A program made the position numbers and the translations under genes. From the NCBI RefSeq assembly GCF_009720385.1, contig NZ_WARX01000020.1:222757-286756 (forward strand): DNA of 64,000 nucleotides, read 5' to 3'. Origin of the DNA: Catellatospora vulcania. Its GTDB lineage: Bacteria; Actinomycetota; Actinomycetes; Mycobacteriales; Micromonosporaceae. Positions 43,805 through 52,629 of this stretch are shown one piece after another. The notes beneath the pieces are model-generated. The model saw nothing but the letters and a program-made list of their open reading frames with translations, did not search any database and was not told the DNA's origin. How positions within the stretch are numbered: the stretch's first letter is position 1; the number at the start of each line of letters is the position of its first letter.

Positions 43805-43875
43805 GCCTCCTCCTCGCTGCGCTCGTCGGCGGCGTGAATCCGAGCCCGGCCGATGAGCTCGCCGCGCGCGCTCAC
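43801..43875 (-). CDS. 24-residue bridging mini-ORF between hisB and hisH, HAADERSEEEA type
   Basis: It starts with a GTG that overlaps the hisB stop (GTGA) and ends in a TGA that overlaps the hisH ATG (ATGA), so three reading frames are chained without a gap. The peptide ends HAADERSEEEA, nearly the same as the repeat between the ABC genes 40 kb away, and its last codons GAGCGAGGAGGAGG provide the hisH ribosome site. The same design in two unrelated operons argues for a mobile or selected coupling cassette. Confidence 0.6.
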   Translation of the reverse strand: MSARGELIGRARIHAADERSEEEA

Positions 43876-44495
43876 AGGACACCCTTCGTGCTGGGGACCG
43901 TGCCCGCGCTGCGGGGGTCGATCTCCACCGCGGTACGCAGGGCGCGGGCCAGCGCCTTGAACTGGCCTTCGATGACGTGGTGCGCGTCGGGCTTCTGCCC
44001 CGGGCGGGAGGCCCGCAGCACCGACACGTGCAGCGTGATCCGCGCGGTCTGCCCGAACGATTCGAAGATGTGGCGCGTCATCGAGGTCGGGTAGACCGGC
44101 CCGCTGCCGGGGTTGATGTAGTCGGCGATGTTCTCCGGCTCGTCGTGCACCACGTACGGCCGCCCCGACAGGTCGACCGCGGCCTGCACCAGCACCTCGT
44201 CCATCGGCACGACCGCGTCGCCGTACCGGCGGATGCCCGCCTTGTCGCCGAGCGCCTGCGCGAACGCCTCACCGAGGGCGAGGGCGGTGTCCTCCATGGT
44301 GTGGTGCGCGTCGATCTCAAGGTCGCCTTCGGTGCGCACGGTGAGGTCGAAGCCGCCGTGCCGGGCGATCTGGTTCAGCATGTGGTCGAAGAAGCCGACC
44401 CCGGTGCTGATCTCGCCCCGGCCCGTGCCGTCGAGGTCGATCTCGACGAGGACCTTGGTCTCCTTGGTGACCCGCTCGACCCGTCCGGTCCTCAT
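43872..44495 (-). CDS. hisB: Imidazoleglycerol-phosphate dehydratase
   Basis: 207 residues, the monofunctional actinobacterial form without the phosphatase domain. Signatures: [33 protein letters not shown] and the second metal-binding repeat [17 protein letters not shown]; the histidines and glutamates bind manganese. It converts IGP to imidazole acetol phosphate. Its start overlaps the hisC stop (ATGA), and its stop overlaps the mini-ORF GTG. Its C-terminal TVPSTKGVL is the normal family ending. Confidence 0.97.
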   Translation of the reverse strand: MRTGRVERVTKETKVLVEIDLDGTGRGEISTGVGFFDHMLNQIARHGGFDLTVRTEGDLEIDAHHTMEDTALALGEAFAQALGDKAGIRRYGDAVVPMDEVLVQAAVDLSGRPYVVHDEPENIADYINPGSGPVYPTSMTRHIFESFGQTARITLHVSVLRASRPGQKPDAHHVIEGQFKALARALRTAVEIDPRSAGTVPSTKGVL

Positions 44496-45571
44496 GCTGC
44501 CAACTCCTTCATAGCCGCCAGGAAGGCGGAGGTCTCTTCCTCGGTGCCCGCGGTGACGCGCAGCCAGCCCGGCAGGCCCACGTCGCGGACCAGCACTCCC
44601 TGGTCGAGCAGGCTACGCCAGGCGGTCTTCTGGTCGGCGAACCGTCCGAACAGGACGAAGTTCGCGTCCGAGTCGGCCACGGTCCAGCCGCCCGCGCGCA
44701 GTTCCGCGACGATGCGGTCGCGCTGCGCCTTGATCGCTTCGACGGTGCCGAGCAGCACGTCCGCGTGTGCGAGCGCGGCGCGGGCGGCGGCCTGGGTGAG
44801 CGCGGAGAGGTGGTACGGCAGGCGCACCAGCTGCACCGCCTCGATCACCGCCGGGTGCGCGGCGAGGTAGCCGACCCGCGCCCCGGCGAAGGCGAACGCC
44901 TTGCTCATGGTGCGGCTGACCACCAGCCGCGGGTGCCTGTCGAGCAGCTCCAGCGCGCTGGGCGTGCCGGGGCGGCGGAACTCGGCGTACGCCTCGTCCA
45001 CCACGACCAGGCCGCTCGTTTCGGCGAGCACCGCCTCGATCACGGCGAAGTCCAGCGCGGTGCCGGTCGGGTTGTTCGGCGAGCACAGCAGCGTCAGCGC
45101 GGGCCGGTGCTCCCGGACCTGCGCGACCGCGTGCTCCACGGTCAGCCCGAAGTCCGCGTCACGGCGGCCGTCGACCCAGGTGGTGGCGGTGCCGACAGCG
45201 AGCAGCGGATGCATCGAGTACGCCGGGCCGAAGCCCAGCGCGGTGCGACCCGGCCCCGCGAACGCCTGGAACAGCTGCTGCTGCACCTCGTTGGAGCCGT
45301 TGGCGGCCCACAGCTGCTCGGCGGTCAGCCCGTGCCCGCAGTAGGCGGCCAGGTCGGCGCGCAGCTTCACGGCGTCGCGGTCGGGGTAGCGGTTCAGGTC
45401 CGCGATCTCCCCGGTGATCGCCCGGCTCACCGCCCGCACCACCTCGTCGGGCAGCGGGTACGAGTTCTCGTTCGTGTTCAGCCGCACCGGCACGTCCAGC
45501 TGCGGCGCACCGTACGCGCTGAGCCCGCGCAGGTCCTCGCGCAGCAGCTCCTGCACCCACTCGGCGCTCAT
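44492..45571 (-). CDS. hisC: Histidinol-phosphate aminotransferase
   Basis: 359 residues of fold-type I PLP enzymes: [37 protein letters not shown] near residue 165, [10 protein letters not shown] and the PLP lysine in [18 protein letters not shown]. It transaminates imidazole acetol phosphate to histidinol phosphate. It lies between hisD and hisB with 4-base ATGA overlaps on both sides. ATG 45571 is used; the longer upstream frame is a shadow inside hisD. Confidence 0.97.
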   Translation of the reverse strand: MSAEWVQELLREDLRGLSAYGAPQLDVPVRLNTNENSYPLPDEVVRAVSRAITGEIADLNRYPDRDAVKLRADLAAYCGHGLTAEQLWAANGSNEVQQQLFQAFAGPGRTALGFGPAYSMHPLLAVGTATTWVDGRRDADFGLTVEHAVAQVREHRPALTLLCSPNNPTGTALDFAVIEAVLAETSGLVVVDEAYAEFRRPGTPSALELLDRHPRLVVSRTMSKAFAFAGARVGYLAAHPAVIEAVQLVRLPYHLSALTQAAARAALAHADVLLGTVEAIKAQRDRIVAELRAGGWTVADSDANFVLFGRFADQKTAWRSLLDQGVLVRDVGLPGWLRVTAGTEEETSAFLAAMKELAA

Positions 45572-46908
45572 GCCGCGCTCCCGTCCTCGAAGCGCGCGGT
45601 CACGGCCTCGCCGTGCGCGGGCAGGTCCTCGGCGTTGGCCAGGGCCACCACGTGGTGGGCCACGTCGCGCAGCGCGTCGGCCGTGTACTCCACGACGTGT
45701 ATGCCGCGCAGGAACGACTGCACGGACAGGCCCGAGCTGTGCCGGGCGCAGCCCGCGGTGGGCAGCACGTGGTTGGAGCCGGCGCAGTAGTCGCCGAGCG
45801 ACACCGGCGCGTACGCCCCCACGAAGATCGCCCCGGCGTTGCGCACCCGCATAGCCCACTCCCGGGCGTCGCGGGTCTGGATCTCCAGGTGCTCGGCGGC
45901 GTACGCGTCGACCACCCGCAGCCCCTGCGCCAGGTCGTCGACCAGCACGGTGGCCGACTGCGGCCCGCTCAGCGCGATGGTCACCCGCTCGCTGTGCTTG
46001 GTGCGGGCCACCCGCGCCGAAAGCTCCGCGTCGACCGCGTCGGCCAGCGCGGGCGAGTCGGTGACCAGCACGCTGGCCGCCATCGGGTCGTGCTCGGCCT
46101 GGCTGATCAGGTCGGCCGCGACGTGCGCCGGGTCGGCGGTGTCGTCGGCGAGGATCGCGATCTCGGTCGGCCCGGCCTCGGCGTCGATGCCGACCACGCC
46201 GCGCACCAGGCGCTTGGCCGCGGTGACCCACAGGTTGCCGGGGCCGGTGATCAGGTCGACCGGCGCGCAGTCGTCGTGGGCGGGCAGCTCGCGCTCCGGG
46301 TCGGCGGTGCCGCGGGTGCCGTAGGCGAGCATCGCCACGGCCTGCGCGCCGCCGACGGCGTACACCTCGTCGACGCCCAGCAGCGCGCACGCGGCCAGCA
46401 CCCGCGCGTCGGGCAGCCCGGTCGCCTTCTGCGGCGGGCTGACGACGACCAGGCTGGGCACGCCCGCGGCCTGGGCCGGGACCACGTTCATGACCACGGT
46501 CGACGGGTAGACGGCCAGGCCGCCGGGCACGTAGAGGCCGACCCGGGACACCGGCAGCCAGCGCTCGGTCACCGTGCCGCCGGGCACCACCTGGGTGGTG
46601 TGGTCGCTGCGGCGCTGGTCGGCGTGCACCTTGCGGGTGCGCGCGATCACCTCCAGCAGGGCGGCCCGCACCTCGGGCTCCAGCGCCTGCTCGGCTTCCT
46701 TGATCGCTTCCGCCGGCACCCGCAACGCGGCCAGGTCCACCCCGTCGAGCCGATGCGTCGCTTCCTTGACCGCCTCGACGCCATGCTCGCGCACCCCGTC
46801 GACCAGCGGGCGGATCTGCTCCACCGCCTGGCTGACGTCGATCTGGGCACGGGGCAGCAGGTTACGCGGATCGATGTCACGTCCACGCAGGTCGATACGG
46901 GTCAACAC
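45568..46908 (-). CDS. hisD: Histidinol dehydrogenase
   Basis: 446 residues: an N-terminal [25 protein letters not shown], the Zn/NAD region [16 protein letters not shown] and [29 protein letters not shown], and catalytic histidines in AEHLEI and GSNHVLPT. It oxidises histidinol to histidine in two NAD-dependent steps. It is first gene of the hisDCBH(A) unit. GTG 46908 is chosen because TAGACT stands seven bases before it, predicting a leaderless mRNA; the open frame beyond it is poorly conserved. TTG 46905 is the alternative. Confidence 0.95.
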   Translation of the reverse strand: MLTRIDLRGRDIDPRNLLPRAQIDVSQAVEQIRPLVDGVREHGVEAVKEATHRLDGVDLAALRVPAEAIKEAEQALEPEVRAALLEVIARTRKVHADQRRSDHTTQVVPGGTVTERWLPVSRVGLYVPGGLAVYPSTVVMNVVPAQAAGVPSLVVVSPPQKATGLPDARVLAACALLGVDEVYAVGGAQAVAMLAYGTRGTADPERELPAHDDCAPVDLITGPGNLWVTAAKRLVRGVVGIDAEAGPTEIAILADDTADPAHVAADLISQAEHDPMAASVLVTDSPALADAVDAELSARVARTKHSERVTIALSGPQSATVLVDDLAQGLRVVDAYAAEHLEIQTRDAREWAMRVRNAGAIFVGAYAPVSLGDYCAGSNHVLPTAGCARHSSGLSVQSFLRGIHVVEYTADALRDVAHHVVALANAEDLPAHGEAVTARFEDGSAA

Positions 46909-46921
46909 CTCCCAAAGTCTA
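46908..46921 (-). promoter_or_regulatory. Leaderless promoter of the his operon
   Basis: On the minus strand TAGACT (46921-46916) is a -10 element, followed by seven bases and the GTG start of hisD. The distance equals the usual -10 to +1 spacing. No attenuator-like leader or His-rich leader peptide is present upstream. Confidence 0.5.
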
Positions 46922-47050
46922 CTGGCGCACCCGCACGCGGCGGCGCGCACGCCCAGGCACTGGGACAGTGACCCGGGCCACTGCGGCACGCGCCCATTTC
47001 GGTGGCCTACGGCATCGGCCGTTGACACACTCCGGCGTTAGGCTCTGCCA

Positions 47051-47734
47051 ATGACCGGGACGCTGCCGCTGTTCCCGCTGGGCACGGTGCTCTTCCCGGG
47101 CCTGGTGCTGCCGCTGCACATCTTCGAGGAGCGCTGGCGCACGCTGATGCGCAACCTGATGGAGCTGCCCGACGGCACTGCGCGCGAGTTCGGCGTGGTC
47201 GCCATCGAGCGCGGCCTGGAGGTCATGCCCCCGCCGCACGACGGCGTCGCCACCTCCGAGGTGGTGGTGCACGAGGTCGGCTGCGTGGCGCAGCTGCGTC
47301 AGATCACCGAGCTGCCCGACGGCAAGTTCGACATCGTCACCGTCGGCGCGCGCCGGTTCCGCATCACCGGTTTCGTGCCCAGCCCGCACCCGTATCCGGT
47401 GGTCGGCGTGGAGTGGCTGCCCGAGCCGGCCCCCGACGAGCTGGCCGACCGGCTCGCGCCCCGGGTGCTGGCCGCGTTCCGGGAGTACCTGGGCGTGCTG
47501 CGCGGCGGTCCCGACGACCAGCTGCCCGACGACCCGACCGTGCTGTCCAACCTGGTCGCGGCCAGCGCGTCACTGACCGTCGGCGATCGCCAGCAGCTGC
47601 TGTCCGCCCCGGACCCGGCCACCAGGCTGCGGCACGAGCTGACCATGCTGGCCCGGGAGACCGCGCTGCTGCGCGAGGTCCGGGCGGTGCCGGCGCAGCT
47701 GTCTCAGCTCGGCCCGGCGCCCGCGATGAACTGA
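47051..47734 (+). CDS. LON peptidase substrate-binding (LAN) domain protein
   Basis: 227 residues. It begins TGTLPLFPLGTVLFPGLVLPLHIFEERWRTLM, the diagnostic opening of the Lon N-terminal/PUA-like domain, followed by FGVVAIERG, VGCVAQL, FDIVTVGARRFRI and a C-terminal helical part. No ATPase or protease domain is present, so it is a free substrate-binding domain, a common actinobacterial protein of unknown role. TAGGCT is six bases before ATG, so it is probably leaderless. It is divergent from the his operon, and its 3' end overlaps the DUF2567 gene by 31 bases. Confidence 0.92.
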   Translation: MTGTLPLFPLGTVLFPGLVLPLHIFEERWRTLMRNLMELPDGTAREFGVVAIERGLEVMPPPHDGVATSEVVVHEVGCVAQLRQITELPDGKFDIVTVGARRFRITGFVPSPHPYPVVGVEWLPEPAPDELADRLAPRVLAAFREYLGVLRGGPDDQLPDDPTVLSNLVAASASLTVGDRQQLLSAPDPATRLRHELTMLARETALLREVRAVPAQLSQLGPAPAMN

Positions 47735-48369
47735 TCGTCGTCGCGGTCGGCCCACTCCTGCTCGTCCTCGTGGCGGCGCAGCGAGGGGAAACGCGACCAG
47801 GCCGCGGCCAGCGCGTAGGTCACCACCGCGGCGAGCGCCGGGATGAGCAGGGCGCCCCCGACCGCGTACGGGAAGAAGGTCAGCTTCTTCACCGCGCGCA
47901 GGTCCACCGGACGCTCGATCAGCGTGTCCACCGGCGCGTTCGCCAGCTTGTCCTGGTAGGCGGCCAGCCCGATGTCGTGCCCCAGCCACCATGCCGCCCA
48001 GCCCGCGATCAGGGTGCCCACCAGCAGACCGGCCAGCTGGATCGGCCCCCGGCGCGCGGGTAGCAGCACCCAGGCGGCGATCGCGCACAGCAGCCCGAAC
48101 CCGAGGCCCAGCAGCACGAACCAGCCCTCGGCGGCGGCCAGCTCCTCCGGCTCGGGCGAGGTGTAGACCGCGCCCTCCTCGACGATGCGCAGCGGCAGGG
48201 TCGGCGCGAGCGCGTGCCACAGCAGGCCCAGCCCCAGCCCCAGCACGGCGATCACGGCCGCCAGCGCCAGCGCCCAGAGCACGTCCGCGCCGAGGCCGCC
48301 GCGCTGCGACGACGCGGGCCGGCCCGGCTCGATCGGGCCCGGGTACTGCGATGTGTCGTCGGAAAGCAT
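47704..48369 (-). CDS. DUF2567 family membrane protein
   Basis: 221 residues with four hydrophobic helices: ADVLWALALAAVIAVLGLGLGLLW, WFVLLGLGFGLLCAIAAWVL, LAGLLVGTLIAGWAAWWLG and ALLIPALAAVVTYALAAAW. A loop with EEGAVYTSPEPEELAAAEGWF lies after the first helix. The layout matches the actinobacterial DUF2567 group, without known function. A TACGGT -10 element six bases upstream of ATG and the lack of a Shine-Dalgarno sequence suggest a leaderless transcript. The acidic C-terminal tail is cytoplasmic and overlaps the LON-domain gene tail to tail. Confidence 0.8.
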   Translation of the reverse strand: MLSDDTSQYPGPIEPGRPASSQRGGLGADVLWALALAAVIAVLGLGLGLLWHALAPTLPLRIVEEGAVYTSPEPEELAAAEGWFVLLGLGFGLLCAIAAWVLLPARRGPIQLAGLLVGTLIAGWAAWWLGHDIGLAAYQDKLANAPVDTLIERPVDLRAVKKLTFFPYAVGGALLIPALAAVVTYALAAAWSRFPSLRRHEDEQEWADRDDDQFIAGAGPS

Positions 48370-48491
48370 GTTCGAACCGTAGTCCCCTCAGCGCGGCCGG
48401 GTCCGCGTCCGGGCACGGATGGGCGGGATCCCTCCCTTCGTGCCCTGCTGCGATAAGTTGTCCAGACCGATCGCCGAACGCGGGAGCCGCA

Positions 48492-49850
48492 ATGATTTCA
48501 CAGGAACGGCTGCAGGAGATCGCGCGGCACTGGGCCGTCGCCGAGACCCTGCGCCGCGGCTACGAGTGCGAGCCCCGGCTGACCGAGTTCCCGGGCGGCT
48601 GGGTGGTCTGGTCGCCGCGCCCGGCCGGCGGCCCGGTGCCCGAGCCCGGCGACGGCGAGACCGTGATCATCGATCGGGAGACCGGTGCGCTGACCGTCGT
48701 GCCCGGCCTGCCGCCGCAGGTCGCGATGAGCCGGTACACCGGCCCCGCCGCGACGGCCCAGGCTGCGTACCCCGCCGTTGCGCTGCCCACGCCCCCGCCC
48801 GGCGCGGTCGGCACGATGCCCCCGCCGCTGCCGCCCACGTTCGCCACCCCGGTCGATCCGCTCTCGCTGACCCCGGGCCCGCCCCCGCCCAACGCGGCCA
48901 TGACGTCCTCCCCGTTCGGGCCGCCCCGGCTGTCCGCCGACGAGCAGGACCGGCGCGCCGCCGCACTGGCGGCACGGCTGGCCCGGCTCAGCCCCGGCGC
49001 GCCCGCTCCCGCACTGCCGCAGGTGGTGGCCACGCTCGAAGTGGTCGGCCGGACGTTCCAGGCGCTCGGGCACACCGCCGACGCCGAACCCGTGCACCAC
49101 CCGGCCGTCCTGCAGGCGCTCGCCGCCATCCCGCCCGGCAGCCGCACCCGCGGCGCGCACCGCCACCCCGACCTGATCGTGGTGTCCAAGGCCCTGTTCG
49201 AACTCGGCGGGGCGGCGCACACCGACCCCGCCTGGGCCGCCCGCCAGCTCGTCGGCGCGACGCTGCGGCTGCACCTGCTGCGCGAAGGCACCGACCCGGA
49301 CCGCCCCGCGCCCGCCGCCTCCTGCCACACCTGCGGCACCGTGCTGGTGAGCCTGGGCATGCCCGGTGAGCTGCCGCGCGACCTGGTCCGCCCGGAGCCG
49401 CCGCAGCGCGGCGCGGTCGGCCGGGCCGCCCTGCGGGCGATCACGGCCGAGGCGGTGGCCGCCACGATCGCCGTGCCCGGGGCCCGCCACCGGCTGCCCA
49501 CGCTGCCGTTCCTGGTGGACCTGCTGGAGCCGTACGCGCCGTTCCACCCCGTGCTGCAGAGCCAGAGCGGCGCGGCCCAGCGCGTGGAGTCGTTCACCCT
49601 CGACGTGTGGACCCGGGAGCAGACCGCCGACACACTGGGCGACCTCGCCGAGCGCCTGGGTGCGCGGCTGTTCCCCATCGGCGGCGAGGCCGGCGGCCTG
49701 CACTCCATCCTCGCCGTCGACCAGCACCACCGCGTATTCGCCATCGACCACGCCGGCGCCTGGTACCTCGGCCCCACCCTCGACGACGCCGTCCAAACCC
49801 TGCTCATCGGCCGCTCCACCCCGCGCCTGCGCACCAACGGCACCTGGTAG
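48492..49850 (+). CDS. YwqJ-like deaminase/SUKH-like multidomain protein, deaminase motif altered
   Basis: 452 residues. Part 1 (1-80): LTEFPGGWVVWSPRP..VIIDRETGALTVVPGLP, an immunity-type alpha/beta domain like that in YrhB proteins. A Pro-rich linker follows, up to about 140. Part 2 (about 175-290): a YwqJ-like deaminase region with CHTC (Cys278, Cys281), where the expected His-Ala-Glu is HPD (225-227). Part 3 (about 320-452): LPTLPFLVDLLEPYAPFHPV..LFPIGGEAGGLHSILAVD..VFAIDHAGAWYLG, resembling SUKH-3. It is homologous throughout to the convergent protein at 49959-51212. It may be an inactive or immunity version, or a deaminase that uses Asp. Confidence 0.65.
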   Translation: MISQERLQEIARHWAVAETLRRGYECEPRLTEFPGGWVVWSPRPAGGPVPEPGDGETVIIDRETGALTVVPGLPPQVAMSRYTGPAATAQAAYPAVALPTPPPGAVGTMPPPLPPTFATPVDPLSLTPGPPPPNAAMTSSPFGPPRLSADEQDRRAAALAARLARLSPGAPAPALPQVVATLEVVGRTFQALGHTADAEPVHHPAVLQALAAIPPGSRTRGAHRHPDLIVVSKALFELGGAAHTDPAWAARQLVGATLRLHLLREGTDPDRPAPAASCHTCGTVLVSLGMPGELPRDLVRPEPPQRGAVGRAALRAITAEAVAATIAVPGARHRLPTLPFLVDLLEPYAPFHPVLQSQSGAAQRVESFTLDVWTREQTADTLGDLAERLGARLFPIGGEAGGLHSILAVDQHHRVFAIDHAGAWYLGPTLDDAVQTLLIGRSTPRLRTNGTW

Positions 49851-49865
49851 GCCCCCCCGCCCCGC

Positions 49866-49925
49866 GTTGATCATGAACTTATGGCACGGCTCGACGGCGT
49901 GTCATCGCCACAACTTCATGATCAG
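49866..49925. repeat. Imperfect inverted repeat between the two convergent YwqJ/SUKH genes
   Basis: GTTGATCATGAACTTATGGC (49866-49885) pairs, with three mismatches, with GCCACAACTTCATGATCAGC (49907-49926). Like most copies in the window, the arm carries GATC near its outer end and fills the gap between convergent genes. Confidence 0.72.
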
Positions 49926-49958
49926 CGCCGCAGGGGGCGGGGGCGGGCGAGGGCCGGG

Positions 49959-51212
49959 TCAGGCCGGGGGTTCGAGGGTGCCGTCGTCGCGGACGCGGGG
50001 CATCGGGTGGCCCTGGAGGAGGACGACGAAGGCGGTGTCCAGGTCGGGGCCGGCGTACCACTCGCCGGCCTGGTCCAGGACCCACACCTGGCCGTTCGCG
50101 TCCACCGCGATGATCGCGTCGCCGGCCTGCTCAGCCCCGATCGGGGCCAGCTGGGTGCCGATCACCCGCCCGAAGTCGGCCAGCGACGCCGCCGTCGCGC
50201 CGACCAGGTCAGCCCCCAGCTCGAACGGGCGCACCCAGTGCGCGACCCCCGGCCCGCGCCGCACCGAGACCAGGTACGGGAACTTCTCGATCGCGGCGCG
50301 CAGCGGCTCCAGCGGCGGATGCCCGTACTCCCCCAGCGCCCGCACCGACAGCTCGGCCCACTCGGTCGCGGACACGATGCGCCCGTCGAGCTTGAGCGGC
50401 ACGTCCCAGCCGCCCGCGGCCAGCGTCGCCGCCACGTCCGGGGACAGGTTCGCCAGCGGCCCCGGGATGCCCGTCGGCGGCGCGACCGGCTCGACCGGCC
50501 CGACTGCGGCGGACGCGGGCGCGAGCCCGAAGTGGATCCAGGCGGCCAGGCAGGTGTCGCACGGCCCGGCCGGAGTCCCGGCGAGCGGGTCCCCCGGGTC
50601 GCGGATCAGGGTCAGCCGCAGCTCCTGCACCTGCTGCGCGGCGGACCGCACCTGCGCGATGTTCAAGCCCGGCTCGCCCCGGGACACCGCCGCGTGCTCC
50701 AGCTCGTGCAGCCAGTCGGACAGCACGATCAGCTCGGCGTGCCGGCGGGTGCCGCGTACCAGCGAACCCGGGGACTGCACCGCCAGCCACTTGACCACCA
50801 GCGGGTGGTGGTTGAGCACCTGGTCGCCCTTGGCGCCGGTCGTCTCGCGCGGCAGGCCGTCGCCGGGCACCATGCGCACCGCGACCCCGGGAGCCGAGCC
50901 GCCACCCAGCCGCCGCAGCGCCGCCAGCGGGTCGGCGGTCACCGGGGCGGCCTGCTCCTGCTCGGCCCGGTGCTGCCGGTGCAGGCGGCGCACGTGCTCC
51001 AGCGGGACCGACGGGTAGGTGCTGACCCGTGCGTCCTGCCGGTCGATGACCACCCGCGCGCCCGCCCCGGGCTCGGGCGGGCCGTCGCTGTCGGGCAGCG
51101 TCCAGACGATGAAGCACTCGGGGAACTCGGCGACGTAGGGCCGGTGCGAGCCGCCCGCCCCTCGGGCCAGCTGCTCTGCCACTCGCTGCGCGTCCTGCGC
51201 CGTGACGGTCAT
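49959..51212 (-). CDS. YwqJ-like deaminase/SUKH-like multidomain protein with intact HAE motif
   Basis: 417 residues with the same three parts as its convergent homologue. The N-terminal domain has VAEFPECFIVWTLPD..VVIDRQDARVSTYPSVPLEHV. The deaminase domain has His-Ala-Glu in RRHAELIVLSDWLHELEHA (His158, Glu160) and the zinc pair CDTC (Cys218, Cys221). The SUKH-like C-terminus has FGRVIGTQLAPIGAEQAGDAIIAVDANGQVWVLDQAGEWYAG. YwqJ deaminases are toxin tips of polymorphic toxin systems, and SUKH proteins are immunity proteins, so toxin-like and immunity-like modules are combined in one chain. ATG 51212 has AAGGGA upstream. The target is unknown. Confidence 0.7.
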   Translation of the reverse strand: MTVTAQDAQRVAEQLARGAGGSHRPYVAEFPECFIVWTLPDSDGPPEPGAGARVVIDRQDARVSTYPSVPLEHVRRLHRQHRAEQEQAAPVTADPLAALRRLGGGSAPGVAVRMVPGDGLPRETTGAKGDQVLNHHPLVVKWLAVQSPGSLVRGTRRHAELIVLSDWLHELEHAAVSRGEPGLNIAQVRSAAQQVQELRLTLIRDPGDPLAGTPAGPCDTCLAAWIHFGLAPASAAVGPVEPVAPPTGIPGPLANLSPDVAATLAAGGWDVPLKLDGRIVSATEWAELSVRALGEYGHPPLEPLRAAIEKFPYLVSVRRGPGVAHWVRPFELGADLVGATAASLADFGRVIGTQLAPIGAEQAGDAIIAVDANGQVWVLDQAGEWYAGPDLDTAFVVLLQGHPMPRVRDDGTLEPPA

Positions 51213-51390
51213 CGGAGTCCCTTCCCCTGCACGATCCGGGCCGCGCCGGGCGCGGGCCGGGTTTCACCCTGCCATGGGCAGGGGCGATCCCGGTAACATG
51301 TCCAATGTAGACCCACGATCATCGTGAATTCCCGGCCCGCCTCGGTCGCCATGCTCCAGTGCGGCAACGCGCGTCTCACGGACGACCCGA

Positions 51391-51966
51391 TCAGCCGCCC
51401 GGCAGCTGACCCGCCGCACGTACCCGGCGCGCGACCTCGGCACGGTGCTCCTCCCATGCCCTGTCCAGCGCATCCAGCGCCGCCGGGCCCAGCTCCTCCG
51501 CCGGGGCGCGCCGCGCGTGGCTCGCCAACCTCCGCGCCGGTACTCCGTCGCCGACACCGATCCGGATGCTGCCCGCCGAGCGACTGAAGGAGCCGCCGCG
51601 TTCGTACACCGCGAGCAGCGGATCGAACGGGTCGGGCAGGTTCGCCGGCCACGCCGGCAGGGCGCTGAAGTCGAGCATGTACCGGATGACGCGCCGGTCG
51701 AGCGGCCGCAGGCCGCGCCCCTCCAGCCCGTCCAGCACCGAACCCACGAACTCCTCGTCGAGCCGGGCACTCGGGTCGACGGCCGCCGCGATGTCGAAGA
51801 ACGGCCACTGGTCCGCCCGGTCCAGCGCCCGCGCCCACAGGGCGGACCGGCGCAGGTACTCCTGCATGAGCGCGATCCGCGAACCATTGCGGGCGAGGTC
51901 CTCCTCCCAGGTCACCTCGCGGAGTCGCGCGACCAGCCGCTCGGTCCGGGCGCGTGCCTGGTCCAC
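51391..51966 (-). CDS. Small toxin-locus protein A, candidate immunity protein
   Basis: 191 residues, not recognised as a named family. It is clearly paralogous to the gene just upstream at 52057-52629; the two share NGSR..LMQEYLRRSALWARAL, WPFFDIA..VDP, YxLDFS and LPDPFxPLLxVYERGG. It is soluble, helical and acidic, with no signal or membrane segment. GTG 51966 has GGAGGACAG directly upstream. Position downstream of the giant toxin gene and duplication in tandem suggest an immunity protein, on context alone. The 178 bases between it and the YwqJ/SUKH gene show no gene. Confidence 0.65.
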   Translation of the reverse strand: MDQARARTERLVARLREVTWEEDLARNGSRIALMQEYLRRSALWARALDRADQWPFFDIAAAVDPSARLDEEFVGSVLDGLEGRGLRPLDRRVIRYMLDFSALPAWPANLPDPFDPLLAVYERGGSFSRSAGSIRIGVGDGVPARRLASHARRAPAEELGPAALDALDRAWEEHRAEVARRVRAAGQLPGG

Positions 51967-52056
51967 CTGTCCTCCGGGACGTCGCCGTAGGGGTATGCCG
52001 CGACCGGGCGGCGGCGCCGGGCCACGGCGGCCGGATCGCGCGGTGCTGCCGAGCCA

Positions 52057-52629
52057 TCAGCTGTCGCGGTGCTGGACACCGGCCTGGTGAGCACGTGCCC
52101 GCTCTGCCCGCCGGGCCAGCCACGCCTCGTCGAGCTGGTCCAGCGCCGCCGGGCTCACGTCGTCCAGCGGCGGACGGCCGACATACTTCTCCCAGGTCCC
52201 CTCCGGTATGCCCACCGCGGATCCGATGAGCACCCGCCCCGCTTCCCGGTCGAAAGGCCCGCCGCGCTCGTACACCATCAGCAGCGGCTCGAACGGGTCG
52301 GGCAGCCCGTCGGGCCAGAACTCCAGCGTGCTGAAGTCCAGCAGGTACCGGACGATCGTGACGTCCATCGGCCGCGCGCCCGTCTCGCCCATGCGCCGGC
52401 GCACCGCCGCGGCTGTCTGCTCGTCGATCCGGGCAGCGGGGTCGACGAACGAGGCGATGTCGAAGAAGGGCCAGTACTCGGTGCGGCCGAGCGCCCGCGC
52501 CCACAGCGCCGACCGGCGCAGGTACTCCTGCATCAGCTTCATCCGCGATCCGTTGCGGTCGAGGCGCTCGTCCCAGACCACGGCGTCCAGCCGCGCGATC
52601 AGCTGCTCGGTGCTCGCTTCCACCTTCAT
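52057..52629 (-). CDS. Small toxin-locus protein B, candidate immunity protein coupled to the giant toxin
   Basis: 190 residues, a paralogue of the protein encoded downstream: RNGSRMKLMQEYLRRSALWARALGR, YWPFFDIASFVDPAARIDE, RYLLDFSTLEFWP, LLMVYERGGPFDREAG. Its ATG overlaps the stop of the 3371-residue toxin gene (ATGA), the classical arrangement for an immunity gene protecting against the C-terminal toxin domain. No known immunity family (SUKH, Imm) is obvious. The next paralogue follows after 90 bases. Confidence 0.68.
   Translation of the reverse strand: MKVEASTEQLIARLDAVVWDERLDRNGSRMKLMQEYLRRSALWARALGRTEYWPFFDIASFVDPAARIDEQTAAAVRRRMGETGARPMDVTIVRYLLDFSTLEFWPDGLPDPFEPLLMVYERGGPFDREAGRVLIGSAVGIPEGTWEKYVGRPPLDDVSPAALDQLDEAWLARRAERARAHQAGVQHRDS

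Noticed and set aside
47022..47044. TTGACA with TAGGCT as a sigma-70 promoter for the LON-domain gene
   Set aside because: The spacer would be only 11 bp. TAGGCT alone, as the -10 of a leaderless gene, is kept, but the -35 is not.
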